A stretch of 33,729 nucleotides of DNA from an uncultured Bacteroidales bacterium (GCA_902801325.1 CADCHQ010000024.1:1-33729); one strand, 5' to 3'. Shown: positions 6,484 to 15,852, counted from the first letter of the stretch. Notes: generated from the letters alone by a model not told the origin. Numbers and translations are program-made.

Positions 6484-7013
6484 TCACTGGAAAGTACAAG
6501 GGACGACACTTCGATGTGCCTCGCACATTCAAGGCTCGTCCTACAACAGACTTCGCTAAAGAGAATCTGTTCAACGTGCTCATGGGTTACATCGACTTTG
6601 AGGGTGCCAGCGCTTTGGATCTGTTTGCCGGTACTGGAAGCATCACACTGGAATTGCTCTCGCGAGGATGTTCACGCGTGGTTTCAGTAGAGAAAGACCC
6701 TTTGCACTATCGTTTCATCACAAGTTTCTTAGAGAAGTTGGGCGACGAGGCTGCAGTGCCTGTCAAAGGCGATGTGTTTAAGTTTCTTGCAAGCATACAC
6801 GAGCAGTTCGACTTCATCTTTGCCGACCCTCCCTATACGCTACCCAACATTGCCGACCTGCCTGACTTGGTATTGGAACGCGACTTGCTGTCGCCCGAGG
6901 GTGTCTTTGTATTGGAACACGGAAAGGCAAACGACTTCAAGGACCATCCCTACCTCATCGACCATCGTTCGTATGGTAGTGTGAACTTCTCCTTCTTTCA
7001 AGTGAAGTCGTAA
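6474..7013 (+). CDS. rsmD: 16S rRNA (guanine(966)-N(2))-methyltransferase RsmD
   Basis: A 179-aa class I SAM-dependent methyltransferase that modifies G966 of 16S rRNA in the assembled 30S subunit. The opening MRVITGKYKGR and RPTTDFAKENLFN are hallmark RsmD segments. The SAM-binding motif DLFAGTGS begins at residue 49, an acidic VEKD follows, and the catalytic DPPY motif is at 118-121. Length is normal for the family. It overlaps DUF3822 by 10 nt and is the last gene of the operon, closed by the strong hairpin at 7030-7069. Confidence 0.95.
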   Translation: MRVITGKYKGRHFDVPRTFKARPTTDFAKENLFNVLMGYIDFEGASALDLFAGTGSITLELLSRGCSRVVSVEKDPLHYRFITSFLEKLGDEAAVPVKGDVFKFLASIHEQFDFIFADPPYTLPNIADLPDLVLERDLLSPEGVFVLEHGKANDFKDHPYLIDHRSYGSVNFSFFQVKS

Positions 7014-7029
7014 AACATACCTATAATAT

Positions 7030-7069
7030 AATAGCCCCTACACATCCAAAGAAATGTGTAGGGGCTATT
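7030..7069. terminator. Bidirectional terminator hairpin between rsmD and the TonB-like gene
   Basis: A perfect 16-bp stem (7030-7045 with 7054-7069; core AGCCCCTACACAT) and 8-nt loop, flanked by A-rich and T-rich sequence. It lies between convergent genes and can serve both. Confidence 0.85.
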
Positions 7070-7111
7070 TGTTTATACGCTTATGAGCGTGCTATCGATC
7101 GAGCGTCTCTC

Positions 7112-10100
7112 TTAGAAAGGTCTTCCTCCACCGAAGCCACCGCCGCCTCGGCCACCACGGCCTCCACCGCCGAAACCTCCACCAAAGCCACCGGGGAAGC
7201 CACCAAAGCCCATACCACGTGACTCTCTATTACCAAGGAGGTTAAGCGTGTATATGATGTGAACCATGAAATAACTGTTGATGGCATTGGTCCAGGAGTC
7301 ACTGCGCATCGAAGCATTAATCGTACGACTGATGTTCGAACGCTGCTTCAGTATGTCATACCACTGAACGCTGATGGTAAGGTCGTGTCCCTTGAGCCAC
7401 TGACGCAGGTTTTGACTGATCTGGGCATTCCAGATGAGCTCGTCAGTATTCATCGCCTCGTCGGAATATCCACGACGACTCTGCTGAGTAATGTCAGTAG
7501 CAATTGAGAAGTTGAAGGGGAAGGTGATGTTGAAGTTACCACCATAGTTGAAAGTCCAACTGTCAATGTTACCATTGCTCATCGGGTCGTCGTTACGTGC
7601 ATGCTGGTAGTTGAAACCACTATTAAGACCTATCTCATAGGTTCCTGTTTCGCCAAAGTCATTACGATAGTTCAGACGCAGGTTTTCACTCAACATGGTA
7701 TTCTTGGTAATGGTCTTGTCAAGAGTAACATTGCTGAACACCTTGTCAAGATCGACGATTGTAGGATTGTCGTCTCGATAAATGTTGCCCCAAGTCGAAC
7801 CATCGGCATTGCTGCTCAGGTAACCTACATTGTTAGAGTAGTTGACATTGGCGTAATTCATCAGGTTGAGGTGCTTGTCCCTATCAAGTGCCGTGTTGAA
7901 CATAACGAATGCACTCGTGTTCCAATTACCATTAATATTCATTGGTCTTGTATAGCGGACACCAGAATTGACGTCATAAATAGTGGCAGTAGAGATGCTG
8001 TTCTTCGTATTATTGTAACTGAGATTGAAGTTCCATCCACGCTGCTTGTCAACATTGTAACCATTGTAGAAGGCATTGATGTTATTGTTCCACGATGAGC
8101 GCAGACCGGCATTACCCGTACTGATGTTCAAGGGGTCGCTTGAATCCACTATCTCAAGCAAGTTGGTCATCGAAGGCTGTGACATACGTGCATTATAGCG
8201 CAAACGCAACTGGCTGGTGTTCGAGATCTTCCAACGCATGTCAATACGTGGTGCCCAGTTGAAGGTATGACGCACAACGGTGGTATCAATATGATTCTTC
8301 TGGTAATCCATGTGTGTGGTTTGGGGTTGGAAGTTAATACCTGCATTCAAGCGAATCTCCTGATCATTATCAAACTTGTGGTTATATCGTGCCATCAAGT
8401 TTGCGTCGTGATTGAACTCACGATATGTGGCATACTGGGAGTTCTCAATATTCTTGAGGTACTGCAAAGTGTCGAGTCCAGGGAGATAGCCCAGATAGAG
8501 TTGTTCGGCCGTATAAAAGCCAGCATACTCAGGCTTAGTCAGCAACGAGTCGATACTGTACATCGAGCGGTCGCTATCGGAGTAACGATACTGGAACTGA
8601 TAGCTGGCCTGAATATTGAGGTTCTTAGTAATAGGCTCGGTGTATGAGAAGCGTCCCTGTACATTATAAGAAGTAGAGGGGGAGAGATTATACTGATTCA
8701 TAAATGTGTTACGCTTCTGCTGGTAGTAATTGATGAGCGAACGACTCCAAGACTTAGAATCAGAGTTAGAGTAACGTGCACCGGCATTCAGCGTAACGTT
8801 GCGTCCAGGTTTGTCCAAACGGCGGTTTATCTGCAAGTCACCACTAACATTGGTAGAGTGACTCTCACCCATTGTCTGACGAATGTTGTCATTAACCGTA
8901 ATGCTATCGCGAATGATGCGATTCTCCTCGAGATTGTATTGGGCAAGGGGATCGGAGAAGAAATCATAGGGGTTCTGGTTGAAAGTGGCATTAGCTGAAT
9001 TTCCATGATTATCAGACCAAGAATAAGAGAAGTTGGGACGGAACATGAGGTTGGTCACAGAGTCTATCATCCACTCGAAACGGAAGTTAGCATTGACGTC
9101 CTGACTCTTATTGAATGACTGATTGGTATTATTCGTAAACGAAGAAGTTCTGAACAACTCGCTGTTCGATCGCGTCTGCACATCACTGAAACGGTGGCTA
9201 TAGCGAACATTACCACCAAACTCTAAATAATGAGCATCGGACTCTCTCAAGCCATTATCCCAAGCAATGTTCAAACCATACATGTCACTGGTGGTTATAC
9301 CATTGCCACCGCCAAAGCCCCATCCACGGCCTCCACCACCTGGGAAGGAATTGTCGTTGATGTTGTTACGACTGCCGATAAGGGTAAATTGCATATTGTC
9401 AGTGTATCGGCTGATATTGGCCTTTGCAGTATAGCGGTCTTCTGTACCATAGCCCAGGTCTGTATTGATGAGCCAGCCTTCCTTCATACCTTTTTTCACG
9501 GTCAGGTCGAGTACGGTCTCCTCATCGCCATCGTCGATACCTGTGATACGGCTGTAGTCGCTCTGCTTGTCATAAGACTTAATCTTTTCAACCATCTTCG
9601 TGGGGATATTCTTCATAGCCATCTTGGTGTCGTTGTCGAAGAATTCCTTACCACCTACCATGATTTTCGACACAGTCTTACCGTTAATCTTAATGGTACC
9701 GTCCTCGCTCACCTCTGCACCTGGCAGTTTCCTTACCAGTTCTTCCAAGTTTGAGCCTTCAGGCAAGCGGTAAGCGCCAGCATTGAAGACGAAAGTATCC
9801 TCCTTCATCTCCACCTGTGCCAACTGAGCCGTCACCTGAGCTTCCTTCATCACTTTGGCGTCTTCAGCCAATGTGATAGTGCCCAAGTCGTGTGTCTTAT
9901 TCTTCTTGTCAAGAGTAATGTTGCGGTATTGAGTAACATAACCCATGTATGAAATGCGCATAATATAGGTACCATACTTCGAAACGGGCATATTCACCTT
10001 ACCATTCACATCACTTACCACACCCGTAACCTGAGTGCTATCCTTGGGATTAAGCAGTACAACAGCAGCACCAGGTAATGGCTCATTCAAGCCTCCGTCC

Positions 10101-10189
10101 ATAATGGTTCCTGTAACTGTAGACTTTTGTGCTAGTGCTGAAACTGAGCACATAACAAGTAACACGAAACCTAACAATCGATTCTTCAT
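7112..10189 (-). CDS. TonB-receptor-like outer-membrane beta-barrel protein with Gly-rich tail
   Basis: I take the ATG at 10189 because it begins a clean signal peptide (MKNRLLGFVLLVMCSVSALA, 20 residues); the longer frame adds 21 unlikely residues. The 1025-aa product has a carboxypeptidase-regulatory-like beta-sandwich (~24-105), a plug-like region with LVRKLPGAEV and INGKTVSKIMVGGKEF (~130-230), then a large barrel rich in alternating Tyr/Asn strands, as in the OMP_b-brl family of TonB-dependent receptor relatives. It ends in an extreme Gly-rich run (about the last 35 residues) closing with RPF, a final Phe as expected for a barrel signal. A second Gly-rich patch (GGGGRGWGFGGG) lies in an early loop. 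No SusD partner is adjacent, so the substrate is unknown. The porin gene is divergent. Confidence 0.85.
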   Translation of the reverse strand: MKNRLLGFVLLVMCSVSALAQKSTVTGTIMDGGLNEPLPGAAVVLLNPKDSTQVTGVVSDVNGKVNMPVSKYGTYIMRISYMGYVTQYRNITLDKKNKTHDLGTITLAEDAKVMKEAQVTAQLAQVEMKEDTFVFNAGAYRLPEGSNLEELVRKLPGAEVSEDGTIKINGKTVSKIMVGGKEFFDNDTKMAMKNIPTKMVEKIKSYDKQSDYSRITGIDDGDEETVLDLTVKKGMKEGWLINTDLGYGTEDRYTAKANISRYTDNMQFTLIGSRNNINDNSFPGGGGRGWGFGGGNGITTSDMYGLNIAWDNGLRESDAHYLEFGGNVRYSHRFSDVQTRSNSELFRTSSFTNNTNQSFNKSQDVNANFRFEWMIDSVTNLMFRPNFSYSWSDNHGNSANATFNQNPYDFFSDPLAQYNLEENRIIRDSITVNDNIRQTMGESHSTNVSGDLQINRRLDKPGRNVTLNAGARYSNSDSKSWSRSLINYYQQKRNTFMNQYNLSPSTSYNVQGRFSYTEPITKNLNIQASYQFQYRYSDSDRSMYSIDSLLTKPEYAGFYTAEQLYLGYLPGLDTLQYLKNIENSQYATYREFNHDANLMARYNHKFDNDQEIRLNAGINFQPQTTHMDYQKNHIDTTVVRHTFNWAPRIDMRWKISNTSQLRLRYNARMSQPSMTNLLEIVDSSDPLNISTGNAGLRSSWNNNINAFYNGYNVDKQRGWNFNLSYNNTKNSISTATIYDVNSGVRYTRPMNINGNWNTSAFVMFNTALDRDKHLNLMNYANVNYSNNVGYLSSNADGSTWGNIYRDDNPTIVDLDKVFSNVTLDKTITKNTMLSENLRLNYRNDFGETGTYEIGLNSGFNYQHARNDDPMSNGNIDSWTFNYGGNFNITFPFNFSIATDITQQSRRGYSDEAMNTDELIWNAQISQNLRQWLKGHDLTISVQWYDILKQRSNISRTINASMRSDSWTNAINSYFMVHIIYTLNLLGNRESRGMGFGGFPGGFGGGFGGGGRGGRGGGGFGGGRPF

Positions 10190-10220
10190 ATTTGTTGATT
10201 TTATTTCTAAAAGTATTCCC

Positions 10221-10268
10221 CGAGATAAGGAAATCTCGATTATTATGACCAATAAGGACTATATTGGT
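10221..10268 (-). promoter_or_regulatory. Two hairpins upstream of the TonB-like gene
   Basis: CGAGAT (10221-10226) pairs with ATCTCG (10233-10238), and ACCAAT (10248-10253) with ATTGGT (10263-10268). Both lie in the region that would be the 5' leader of the minus-strand gene. They could be leader structure or operator palindromes shared with the divergent porin promoter. Confidence 0.35.
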
Positions 10269-10300
10269 TTAATCAAAACAAAAAATAAGAAAAAATTTTT

Positions 10301-10308
10301 TACCTTTG
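10301..10308 (+). promoter_or_regulatory. -7 element immediately before the porin gene
   Basis: TACCTTTG matches the -7 consensus exactly, yet its last base is only 4 nt before the ATG at 10313. The transcript would start at or near that ATG. Confidence 0.6.
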
Positions 10309-10312
10309 CGGT

Positions 10313-11455
10313 ATGGAAATAAAGATATTCATGTTAGCGGTTGCTCTGACAACCCTTATGCCTTTTTCCGTTCTTGCATCAGAGAACGACGACGAGGTTT
10401 TTCTCGACACCACGTATAAAACCCTGCAAGACGTCATCTTGCCCAAGGCAAAATGGAAACGCAGCGACATTGCCAGCATACCCAAGTTCGGTGGTTATGT
10501 TATAGGCTCGTATAAATTTGACAACCAAAGCGGACAGCATGGTGGCGACGGCTTCAACCTGCGTTTGGCACGCGTCTATGTCGATGGAAGCGTTTTGAAC
10601 GACTTCAAGTATCGTTTACAAGTGGAACTGAACGGGTCGCCTCACATTAAGGATGCATTCATTGCTTGGAGCCACTGGAAGGAATTGGAAATTAAGATTG
10701 GTCAATACAAGCGATGCTTCACCTTTGAGAATCCCTACAATCCTTGGGACGTGGGCGTTGGCGACTATAGCCAGCTGGCAAAGAAGTTCTCTGGTTTTGG
10801 TGACCGCGTAGGCGAAACCAGCATGGGAGGTCGAGATCTGGGACTGCAGATTCAAGGAGACCTGTTCAAGAGCCGACACGACGGACACCGCCAACTCCAT
10901 TATACACTTGGTGTGTTCAACGGACAGGGCATCAATCGCAAAGATGCCAACAGACGAAAGGACGTAATAGGCAACCTACAATGGATGCCTATAAAAGGCC
11001 TGTGGATTGGCGCCTTCGGATGGATAGGCAACTGGAAAAGCCCTGAGGGTCTGACACTTGACCGTAAACGTTACAGTTTTGGTGTGAAATACGAGAATCC
11101 TGACAACAATTGGAGTGCACGTGCCGAATATGCTCGTTCTCATGGACACAAAGCCAGTGACTACGTTGCTGCAACTGAGGAACAACCTGCCTATTGGAAG
11201 GGTGGCACCAAAGCTGATGCTTGGTATGTAACCGTGGGAGTACCCGTTTGGCGATGGATTAAATGCTACGCAAAATACGATGCATATCGGGATTATGCTA
11301 CTAAAGAATCGATGCACACCATCTATAGTTTTAGCACAAACCTGCAACCACACAAGAATCTGATGTTGCAATTACAATACAACTACCACAACGATAAAAA
11401 CAGTGTCGACCAGCACTACCATCAATTCTGGGTACAAACCTACTTCAGGTTCTAA
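10313..11455 (+). CDS. OprO/OprP-type porin
   Basis: A 380-aa outer-membrane porin of the phosphate-selective porin O/P family. A signal peptide covers about the first 23 residues (cut near VLASE). The mature part opens with GGYVIGSYKFDNQ and LRLARVYVDG, then the family's hallmark KIGQYKRCFTFENP, and ends with aromatic-rich strands finishing in WVQTYFRF, where the terminal Phe fits barrel insertion. Length is typical. Ligand choice cannot be read from sequence; the family name does not prove phosphate. The ATG at 10313 sits almost on the predicted transcription start, so the mRNA may be leaderless; the next in-frame ATG (10331) would leave a poorer signal peptide. Transcribed divergently from the TonB-like gene. 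Confidence 0.85.
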   Translation: MEIKIFMLAVALTTLMPFSVLASENDDEVFLDTTYKTLQDVILPKAKWKRSDIASIPKFGGYVIGSYKFDNQSGQHGGDGFNLRLARVYVDGSVLNDFKYRLQVELNGSPHIKDAFIAWSHWKELEIKIGQYKRCFTFENPYNPWDVGVGDYSQLAKKFSGFGDRVGETSMGGRDLGLQIQGDLFKSRHDGHRQLHYTLGVFNGQGINRKDANRRKDVIGNLQWMPIKGLWIGAFGWIGNWKSPEGLTLDRKRYSFGVKYENPDNNWSARAEYARSHGHKASDYVAATEEQPAYWKGGTKADAWYVTVGVPVWRWIKCYAKYDAYRDYATKESMHTIYSFSTNLQPHKNLMLQLQYNYHNDKNSVDQHYHQFWVQTYFRF

Positions 11456-11522
11456 TCAGAATCCCTCGCACGCGCATATAATAATATAGTAAGGAAAGAG
11501 ACTTTCCAAACTATATAGAAAA

Positions 11523-11550
11523 GGGGCACTCTCCTCACGGAGAATGCCCC
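11523..11550 (-). terminator. Intrinsic terminator of secDF
   Basis: GGGGCACTCTCC (11523-11534) pairs with GGAGAATGCCCC (11539-11550) with one mismatch and a TCAC loop. On the minus strand it is followed by TTTTCTATA, a U-tract, so it mainly ends secDF; it may also insulate the convergent porin gene. Confidence 0.8.
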
Positions 11551-11588
11551 TCAACTCAAAAACTATAAACTTATGAAAAAACAAAGTC

Positions 11589-14500
11589 TTACTTTGCCTC
11601 CTCTTCGTTAATCTTGCGACCCATCACCAGATAAGCGATGGGGGCAGCAACGAACATGGAGGTGAACGTACCGCAGATGACACCCAGAATCATGGCGAAT
11701 GAGAACGAGATGATGCTGTCGGCACCCTTGAAGAACAGACCAATCACGAAGATGACGGCCAGAACGATGAAGGTGCTGACTGAGGTGTTAATCGTACGGT
11801 TCAACGTAGAGTTCAGCGAATCGTTGAAGAGGCGCTGACGCTCGCGCTTAGGATAGAGGTTGATATTCTCACGAATACGGTCGAACACAACCACCTTATC
11901 GTTGATGGAGTAACCGATGGCTGTCAGGATAGCGCCAATGAAGGTCTGGTCAATTTCCAGAGAGAAGGGCACAAGACCCCAAAGCATGGCGTAGGCACCC
12001 AGGATGATAATGATATCGACAAGCAGAGCCGAGATGGCACCAATTGAGAAGGCCCAATTGCGGAAACGAATCAGAATGTAGAGGAAGATGGCCACGAAGG
12101 ACAAGCCAACAGCAATCATGGCACCATTGGTGATGTCTTCAGCCACCGAGGGACCTACCTTCTGGCTTGAAATGATGGAACCACCCTCCCGAACGTCACG
12201 GTTGATGAAGGTCTCCTTCTCAAGATCGCTTGCCAACAGACCGGCATTCTTCAGCGTAGTGAAGAGCTTCTCCTCAATCTCGCTGTCAACCTCCAGGCCG
12301 TCCTCTTCAATACGATAGTTGGTAGAGATACGGATTGTCTGGCCGTCAGTACCAATGGCAATGGCGCTGGTGTTGCTCTCGGGGAAGGCTTCGTTAAGCA
12401 AGCCACGAACCTGCTCGGGCTGAACTTGCTTGTCGAAGACAACGATGAAGTTGCGACCACCCGTGAAGTCGATACTCTTGCTGAAGCCACGACCAAAGAC
12501 GAAGGCCAGGCTGATCAGCACCAGTGCACCAAAGATGGCGAAACTCTTCTTCCAGTTGCTCATGAACTTGAAGGTGGGGTTCTTGAATGACATGCGGTTG
12601 CCCAGCGAGGTCTTGAACGTAAGGTCGAGCCACTTCTCGCGATTATGCATCTCAGTGTAAACGACACGAGTCAAGAACACTGCCGTGAAGAAGCTTACGC
12701 AGATACCGATGAACAGGGTTGTGGCAAAGCCGCGGATTGGTCCGGTTCCGAAATAGTAAAGGATGACAGCGGTAATAATACTGGTCAGGTTCGAGTCGAA
12801 GATGGCGCTGAAGGCGTTGCTATAACCTGCAGCCAATGCTTCACGAACGCGCTTGCCTGCCTTCATCTCTTCCTTCGTGCGCTCGTAGATGAGCACATTG
12901 GCATCCACAGCCATACCCAGCGTCAGCACCATACCGGCAATACCGCTCATGGTCAGTGCAGCCTGGAACGAAGTCAGGATACCAACGGTGAAGAACAAGT
13001 TGAGCAGCAGGGCGCAGTTGGCCACCATGCCAGGGATGACGCCATACATGGCAATCATGTAGAACATCAGGATGATGAAGGCCAGCACGCAACTGTAGAT
13101 ACCCATGCGGATGGATTCGGCACCCAGCGTGGGACCAACGATTTCCTCGCTCACGATGTGGGCAGGAGCAGGCATCTTACCGGACTGAAGCACATTGGCC
13201 AAGTCCTTGGTTTCCTCAGTAGTAAAGCTACCTGTGATTTCAGAGCTACCACCCGTAATCTCGTTCTGTACGGTAGGAGCACTGTAAACATTATCGTCAA
13301 GAACAATGGCGATGGAGCGCTTCACGTTCAACTTCGTGAGTTGAGCCCAACGGCGAGCACCGTCGATGTTCATCTTCATGCTCACACAAGGACGTCCATG
13401 CTGGTCGAAAGCATCGCTGGCATCGGTAATAACATCACCCTCCAGTGGAGCACGTCCGTCACGCTCAGTAACACGGATAGCGTAGAGATAATAGTAGTCA
13501 GCGCCATCACCGTCATTGATACCCTTTACGCCCCACTTCAAACGCAGGTCTGCGGGCAGGGCAGCCTTTGCTTCAGGAGTCTCGAACAAGGCAGAGACAG
13601 CTTCCAGATTGCGCTTGTGAGCGATACCCACTACGCAACCCATGCCAGGCTGCACTTGCAAGCGAGCCAACAGGGGATGCTCCTTTAGAGCCTTCTCCAT
13701 ATCTTCGGGACTTGCGGTCTCTGCAGCAGGTTTGTCACCACTAATAGCAGCAGCCAAGTCGCCCTTAGCCTCAGCCTTTGTAGTATCGGCCTGAGCAGGT
13801 TCAGCGGTCTCAGCAACCTCTGCTACAGCAGTGGTATCAGTTTCTTCACCACCTACATTGGCAGCAGCCAGACGGCTGTCCAAATCATAAAGAGTCTGAT
13901 AAACTTCGTCAGAATTATAAGTCTCCCAGAATTCGAGGTTGGCACTACCTTGCAACAGTTTACGTACGCGGTCGGGCTCTTTCACACCAGGCATTTCCAC
14001 CATGATGCGACCTTCCTGACCCTCGAGAGCCTGAATGTTAGGCTGAACGACACCAAAGCGGTCGATACGGGTACGCAATACGTTGTAAGAGTTTTGGATA
14101 GCGGCCTTCACCTCTTCACGGAGAACCTTCTCCACCTGAGCATCGGTGCTGGTGGTGCTAACCTTATCGCGCAACTGCTGGGTAGCAAAGAGTTCACGCA
14201 GATAACTTTCAGGAGCCAACTGCTTGTACTCACGAATGAACAGGGTGATGAAGTCGCCCTGACCCTTGCTCGCAGCCTTATGAGCTGTTTCAACGGCTTG
14301 TGCGAAATTTGTGTTGGTGAGTTCTTTGTGATCGGACAGGGCCTTTACTACATCAGCCACACTAACTTCCAGAATCACGTTCATGCCGCCCTTAAGGTCC
14401 AAACCAAGACCAAGGCCCATTTCACGGCATTGTTTCAGCGTCCAGACATTCATGTACACTTTCTTGTTCTGTACAGAGTCCAGATAGTTTTGTCCTGCCT

Positions 14501-14633
14501 CTTCACCACTAAGGGCGGCTATCTTCTCTGCCTTATTCTCATGGTAACTGGCTACCCAGCTAAAGCTCATGTAGAAGAGGCAAATCAGAGCAAGCAAGAC
14601 TGCGATCAGTTTTACAAATCCTTTGTTTTGCAT
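11589..14633 (-). CDS. secDF: Fused protein translocase subunit SecDF
   Basis: A 1014-aa inner-membrane protein joining SecD and SecF, the normal form in Bacteroidetes. It uses the proton gradient to help SecYEG/SecA move proteins outward. An N-terminal membrane segment is followed by DLKGGMNVILEVSV and the large periplasmic P1 region. The SecD membrane block carries LGMAVDANVLIYER, and the SecF half opens with ISLAFVFGRGFSKSIDFTGG and contains AIGYSINDKVVVFDRIREN. Total membrane segments are consistent with 12. In the periplasmic part, about residues 255-320, lies a low-complexity Ala/Glu/Thr linker that I do not associate with the core fold. Monocistronic, with its own promoter and terminator. 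Confidence 0.97.
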   Translation of the reverse strand: MQNKGFVKLIAVLLALICLFYMSFSWVASYHENKAEKIAALSGEEAGQNYLDSVQNKKVYMNVWTLKQCREMGLGLGLDLKGGMNVILEVSVADVVKALSDHKELTNTNFAQAVETAHKAASKGQGDFITLFIREYKQLAPESYLRELFATQQLRDKVSTTSTDAQVEKVLREEVKAAIQNSYNVLRTRIDRFGVVQPNIQALEGQEGRIMVEMPGVKEPDRVRKLLQGSANLEFWETYNSDEVYQTLYDLDSRLAAANVGGEETDTTAVAEVAETAEPAQADTTKAEAKGDLAAAISGDKPAAETASPEDMEKALKEHPLLARLQVQPGMGCVVGIAHKRNLEAVSALFETPEAKAALPADLRLKWGVKGINDGDGADYYYLYAIRVTERDGRAPLEGDVITDASDAFDQHGRPCVSMKMNIDGARRWAQLTKLNVKRSIAIVLDDNVYSAPTVQNEITGGSSEITGSFTTEETKDLANVLQSGKMPAPAHIVSEEIVGPTLGAESIRMGIYSCVLAFIILMFYMIAMYGVIPGMVANCALLLNLFFTVGILTSFQAALTMSGIAGMVLTLGMAVDANVLIYERTKEEMKAGKRVREALAAGYSNAFSAIFDSNLTSIITAVILYYFGTGPIRGFATTLFIGICVSFFTAVFLTRVVYTEMHNREKWLDLTFKTSLGNRMSFKNPTFKFMSNWKKSFAIFGALVLISLAFVFGRGFSKSIDFTGGRNFIVVFDKQVQPEQVRGLLNEAFPESNTSAIAIGTDGQTIRISTNYRIEEDGLEVDSEIEEKLFTTLKNAGLLASDLEKETFINRDVREGGSIISSQKVGPSVAEDITNGAMIAVGLSFVAIFLYILIRFRNWAFSIGAISALLVDIIIILGAYAMLWGLVPFSLEIDQTFIGAILTAIGYSINDKVVVFDRIRENINLYPKRERQRLFNDSLNSTLNRTINTSVSTFIVLAVIFVIGLFFKGADSIISFSFAMILGVICGTFTSMFVAAPIAYLVMGRKINEEEAK

Positions 14634-14702
14634 TGTTACAAATTATTAATTATTTTTACGTTATTTATTTATGCAAACGGGCGCATACGCGCAAATAGCG
14701 CA

Positions 14703-14710
14703 CAAAGGTA
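14703..14710 (-). promoter_or_regulatory. -7 element of secDF
   Basis: The minus strand reads TACCTTTG, a perfect -7 match, with a T-rich stretch at the -33 position. The 5' UTR is about 65 nt. Confidence 0.65.
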
Positions 14711-14763
14711 CGAAAATTAATTAAAAATGAAAAAATAATAATGAAAAAATATGCCCTATACGA

Positions 14764-15852
14764 CTATTTTTTCCGTTTTTTGAGGCTTGCAATGACGGGA
14801 TAATGGTCCGAAGCCGTTTCCTCTTCGTCAACATAGGCTTGAGTGCATTCCCAATCATGAGAATAGAAGATGTGGTCAATACGTACAGGGAACTTCTGTT
14901 CTCTATACGATATTCCCAATCCCTTTCCACGAGCACGGAAGGCATTGTCCAAGTGTTTTCCGATGCGCTGATAAGCATACGAAATCGGCGTGTCATTGAA
15001 ATCGCCACAAAGAATAACCGACCTGTGAGGAGGCAAACTGTCGAGATACTCCTCTAACGTATTAACCTGCATACCACGATAACGCGAGGCATAAGCCAAT
15101 TTGCCTGAGAGGAACTTAAACTCTGCCTTCATCTGATTACGGTCTCGAGACGCCAAGGCACTCCCGTAATCGTCTTTCTCGTCGAGTGAGAAATGATAGC
15201 ATTCAAGATGGACATTTATCAAGGTCAAAGTATCTTCTCCCATCAACAACTCTAACGCATCCGCGCTGTTGCTCGAGTCCGACTCTAATTTAAGTGATGT
15301 TGATGAAAGTATCGGAAAACGAGACAGGACAACTCTGGAACCTTTCTCATCTTTACTATAACCATTAGCCTGCAAACTTTTGTCCATAGCATTAGAGAAG
15401 ACCTGTCCAGGTCGACTTTCCTGCAGACACACTATGTCGGCTCCTGTACCAATGATATAATCAATGCCAAGCTGCATCGAATCGTTAGGAAGATTTTGGA
15501 AGAAGCCTGCATTCCACGACATCACGGTCAATTCGCCATCGCCCTTGTCGCTACCGAAGTTCAAAGGACAGTAATCGAGAATATATTTCCCACACAAAAG
15601 CATTCCGACAACTGGAACAACTATCATGCGAGGCTTAAAGATAAGCCATAGAACAAAAAATAACAAATTGAGAAGAAGGAAGATAGGGAACAACAATCCT
15701 ATCACGGACACACGTGGATGCAAGGCGGGATTAACCCATGTAGAGGCACAACAAACCCAAAGCAAAAACAGCGTGACAAGGTTTGCTCCAGTAAAGAGAT
15801 TGAGCACGAGTCGTCGTACCCAACCGAATGACGAATCCTTATCTTTTGCCAT
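14764..15852 (-). CDS. Membrane-anchored endonuclease/exonuclease/phosphatase (EEP) family protein
   Basis: A 362-aa protein with three N-terminal hydrophobic segments (~20-95) followed by an EEP phosphohydrolase domain. Visible motifs are TVMSWNAGFF, CLQESRPG (catalytic Glu), CGDFNDTP, RIDHIFYS and the final SDHYPV with the catalytic Asp/His. EEP enzymes cleave phosphodiester or phosphate ester bonds in nucleic acids, lipids or sugars; sequence alone does not say which. The membrane anchor favours an envelope substrate. Its start codon overlaps the stop region of the rhomboid gene (both share position 15852), so the two are co-transcribed and probably translationally coupled. Confidence 0.87.
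   Translation of the reverse strand: MAKDKDSSFGWVRRLVLNLFTGANLVTLFLLWVCCASTWVNPALHPRVSVIGLLFPIFLLLNLLFFVLWLIFKPRMIVVPVVGMLLCGKYILDYCPLNFGSDKGDGELTVMSWNAGFFQNLPNDSMQLGIDYIIGTGADIVCLQESRPGQVFSNAMDKSLQANGYSKDEKGSRVVLSRFPILSSTSLKLESDSSNSADALELLMGEDTLTLINVHLECYHFSLDEKDDYGSALASRDRNQMKAEFKFLSGKLAYASRYRGMQVNTLEEYLDSLPPHRSVILCGDFNDTPISYAYQRIGKHLDNAFRARGKGLGISYREQKFPVRIDHIFYSHDWECTQAYVDEEETASDHYPVIASLKKRKK

Noticed and set aside
10190..10252. Longer start of the TonB-like gene at 10252
   Set aside because: It would bury a clean signal peptide 21 residues inside the protein.
12645..13688. 347-codon open frame on plus, antisense to secDF
   Set aside because: It lies entirely inside the SecD coding region, its product is His/Thr/Gln-rich without any domain, and its openness follows from secDF codon bias.
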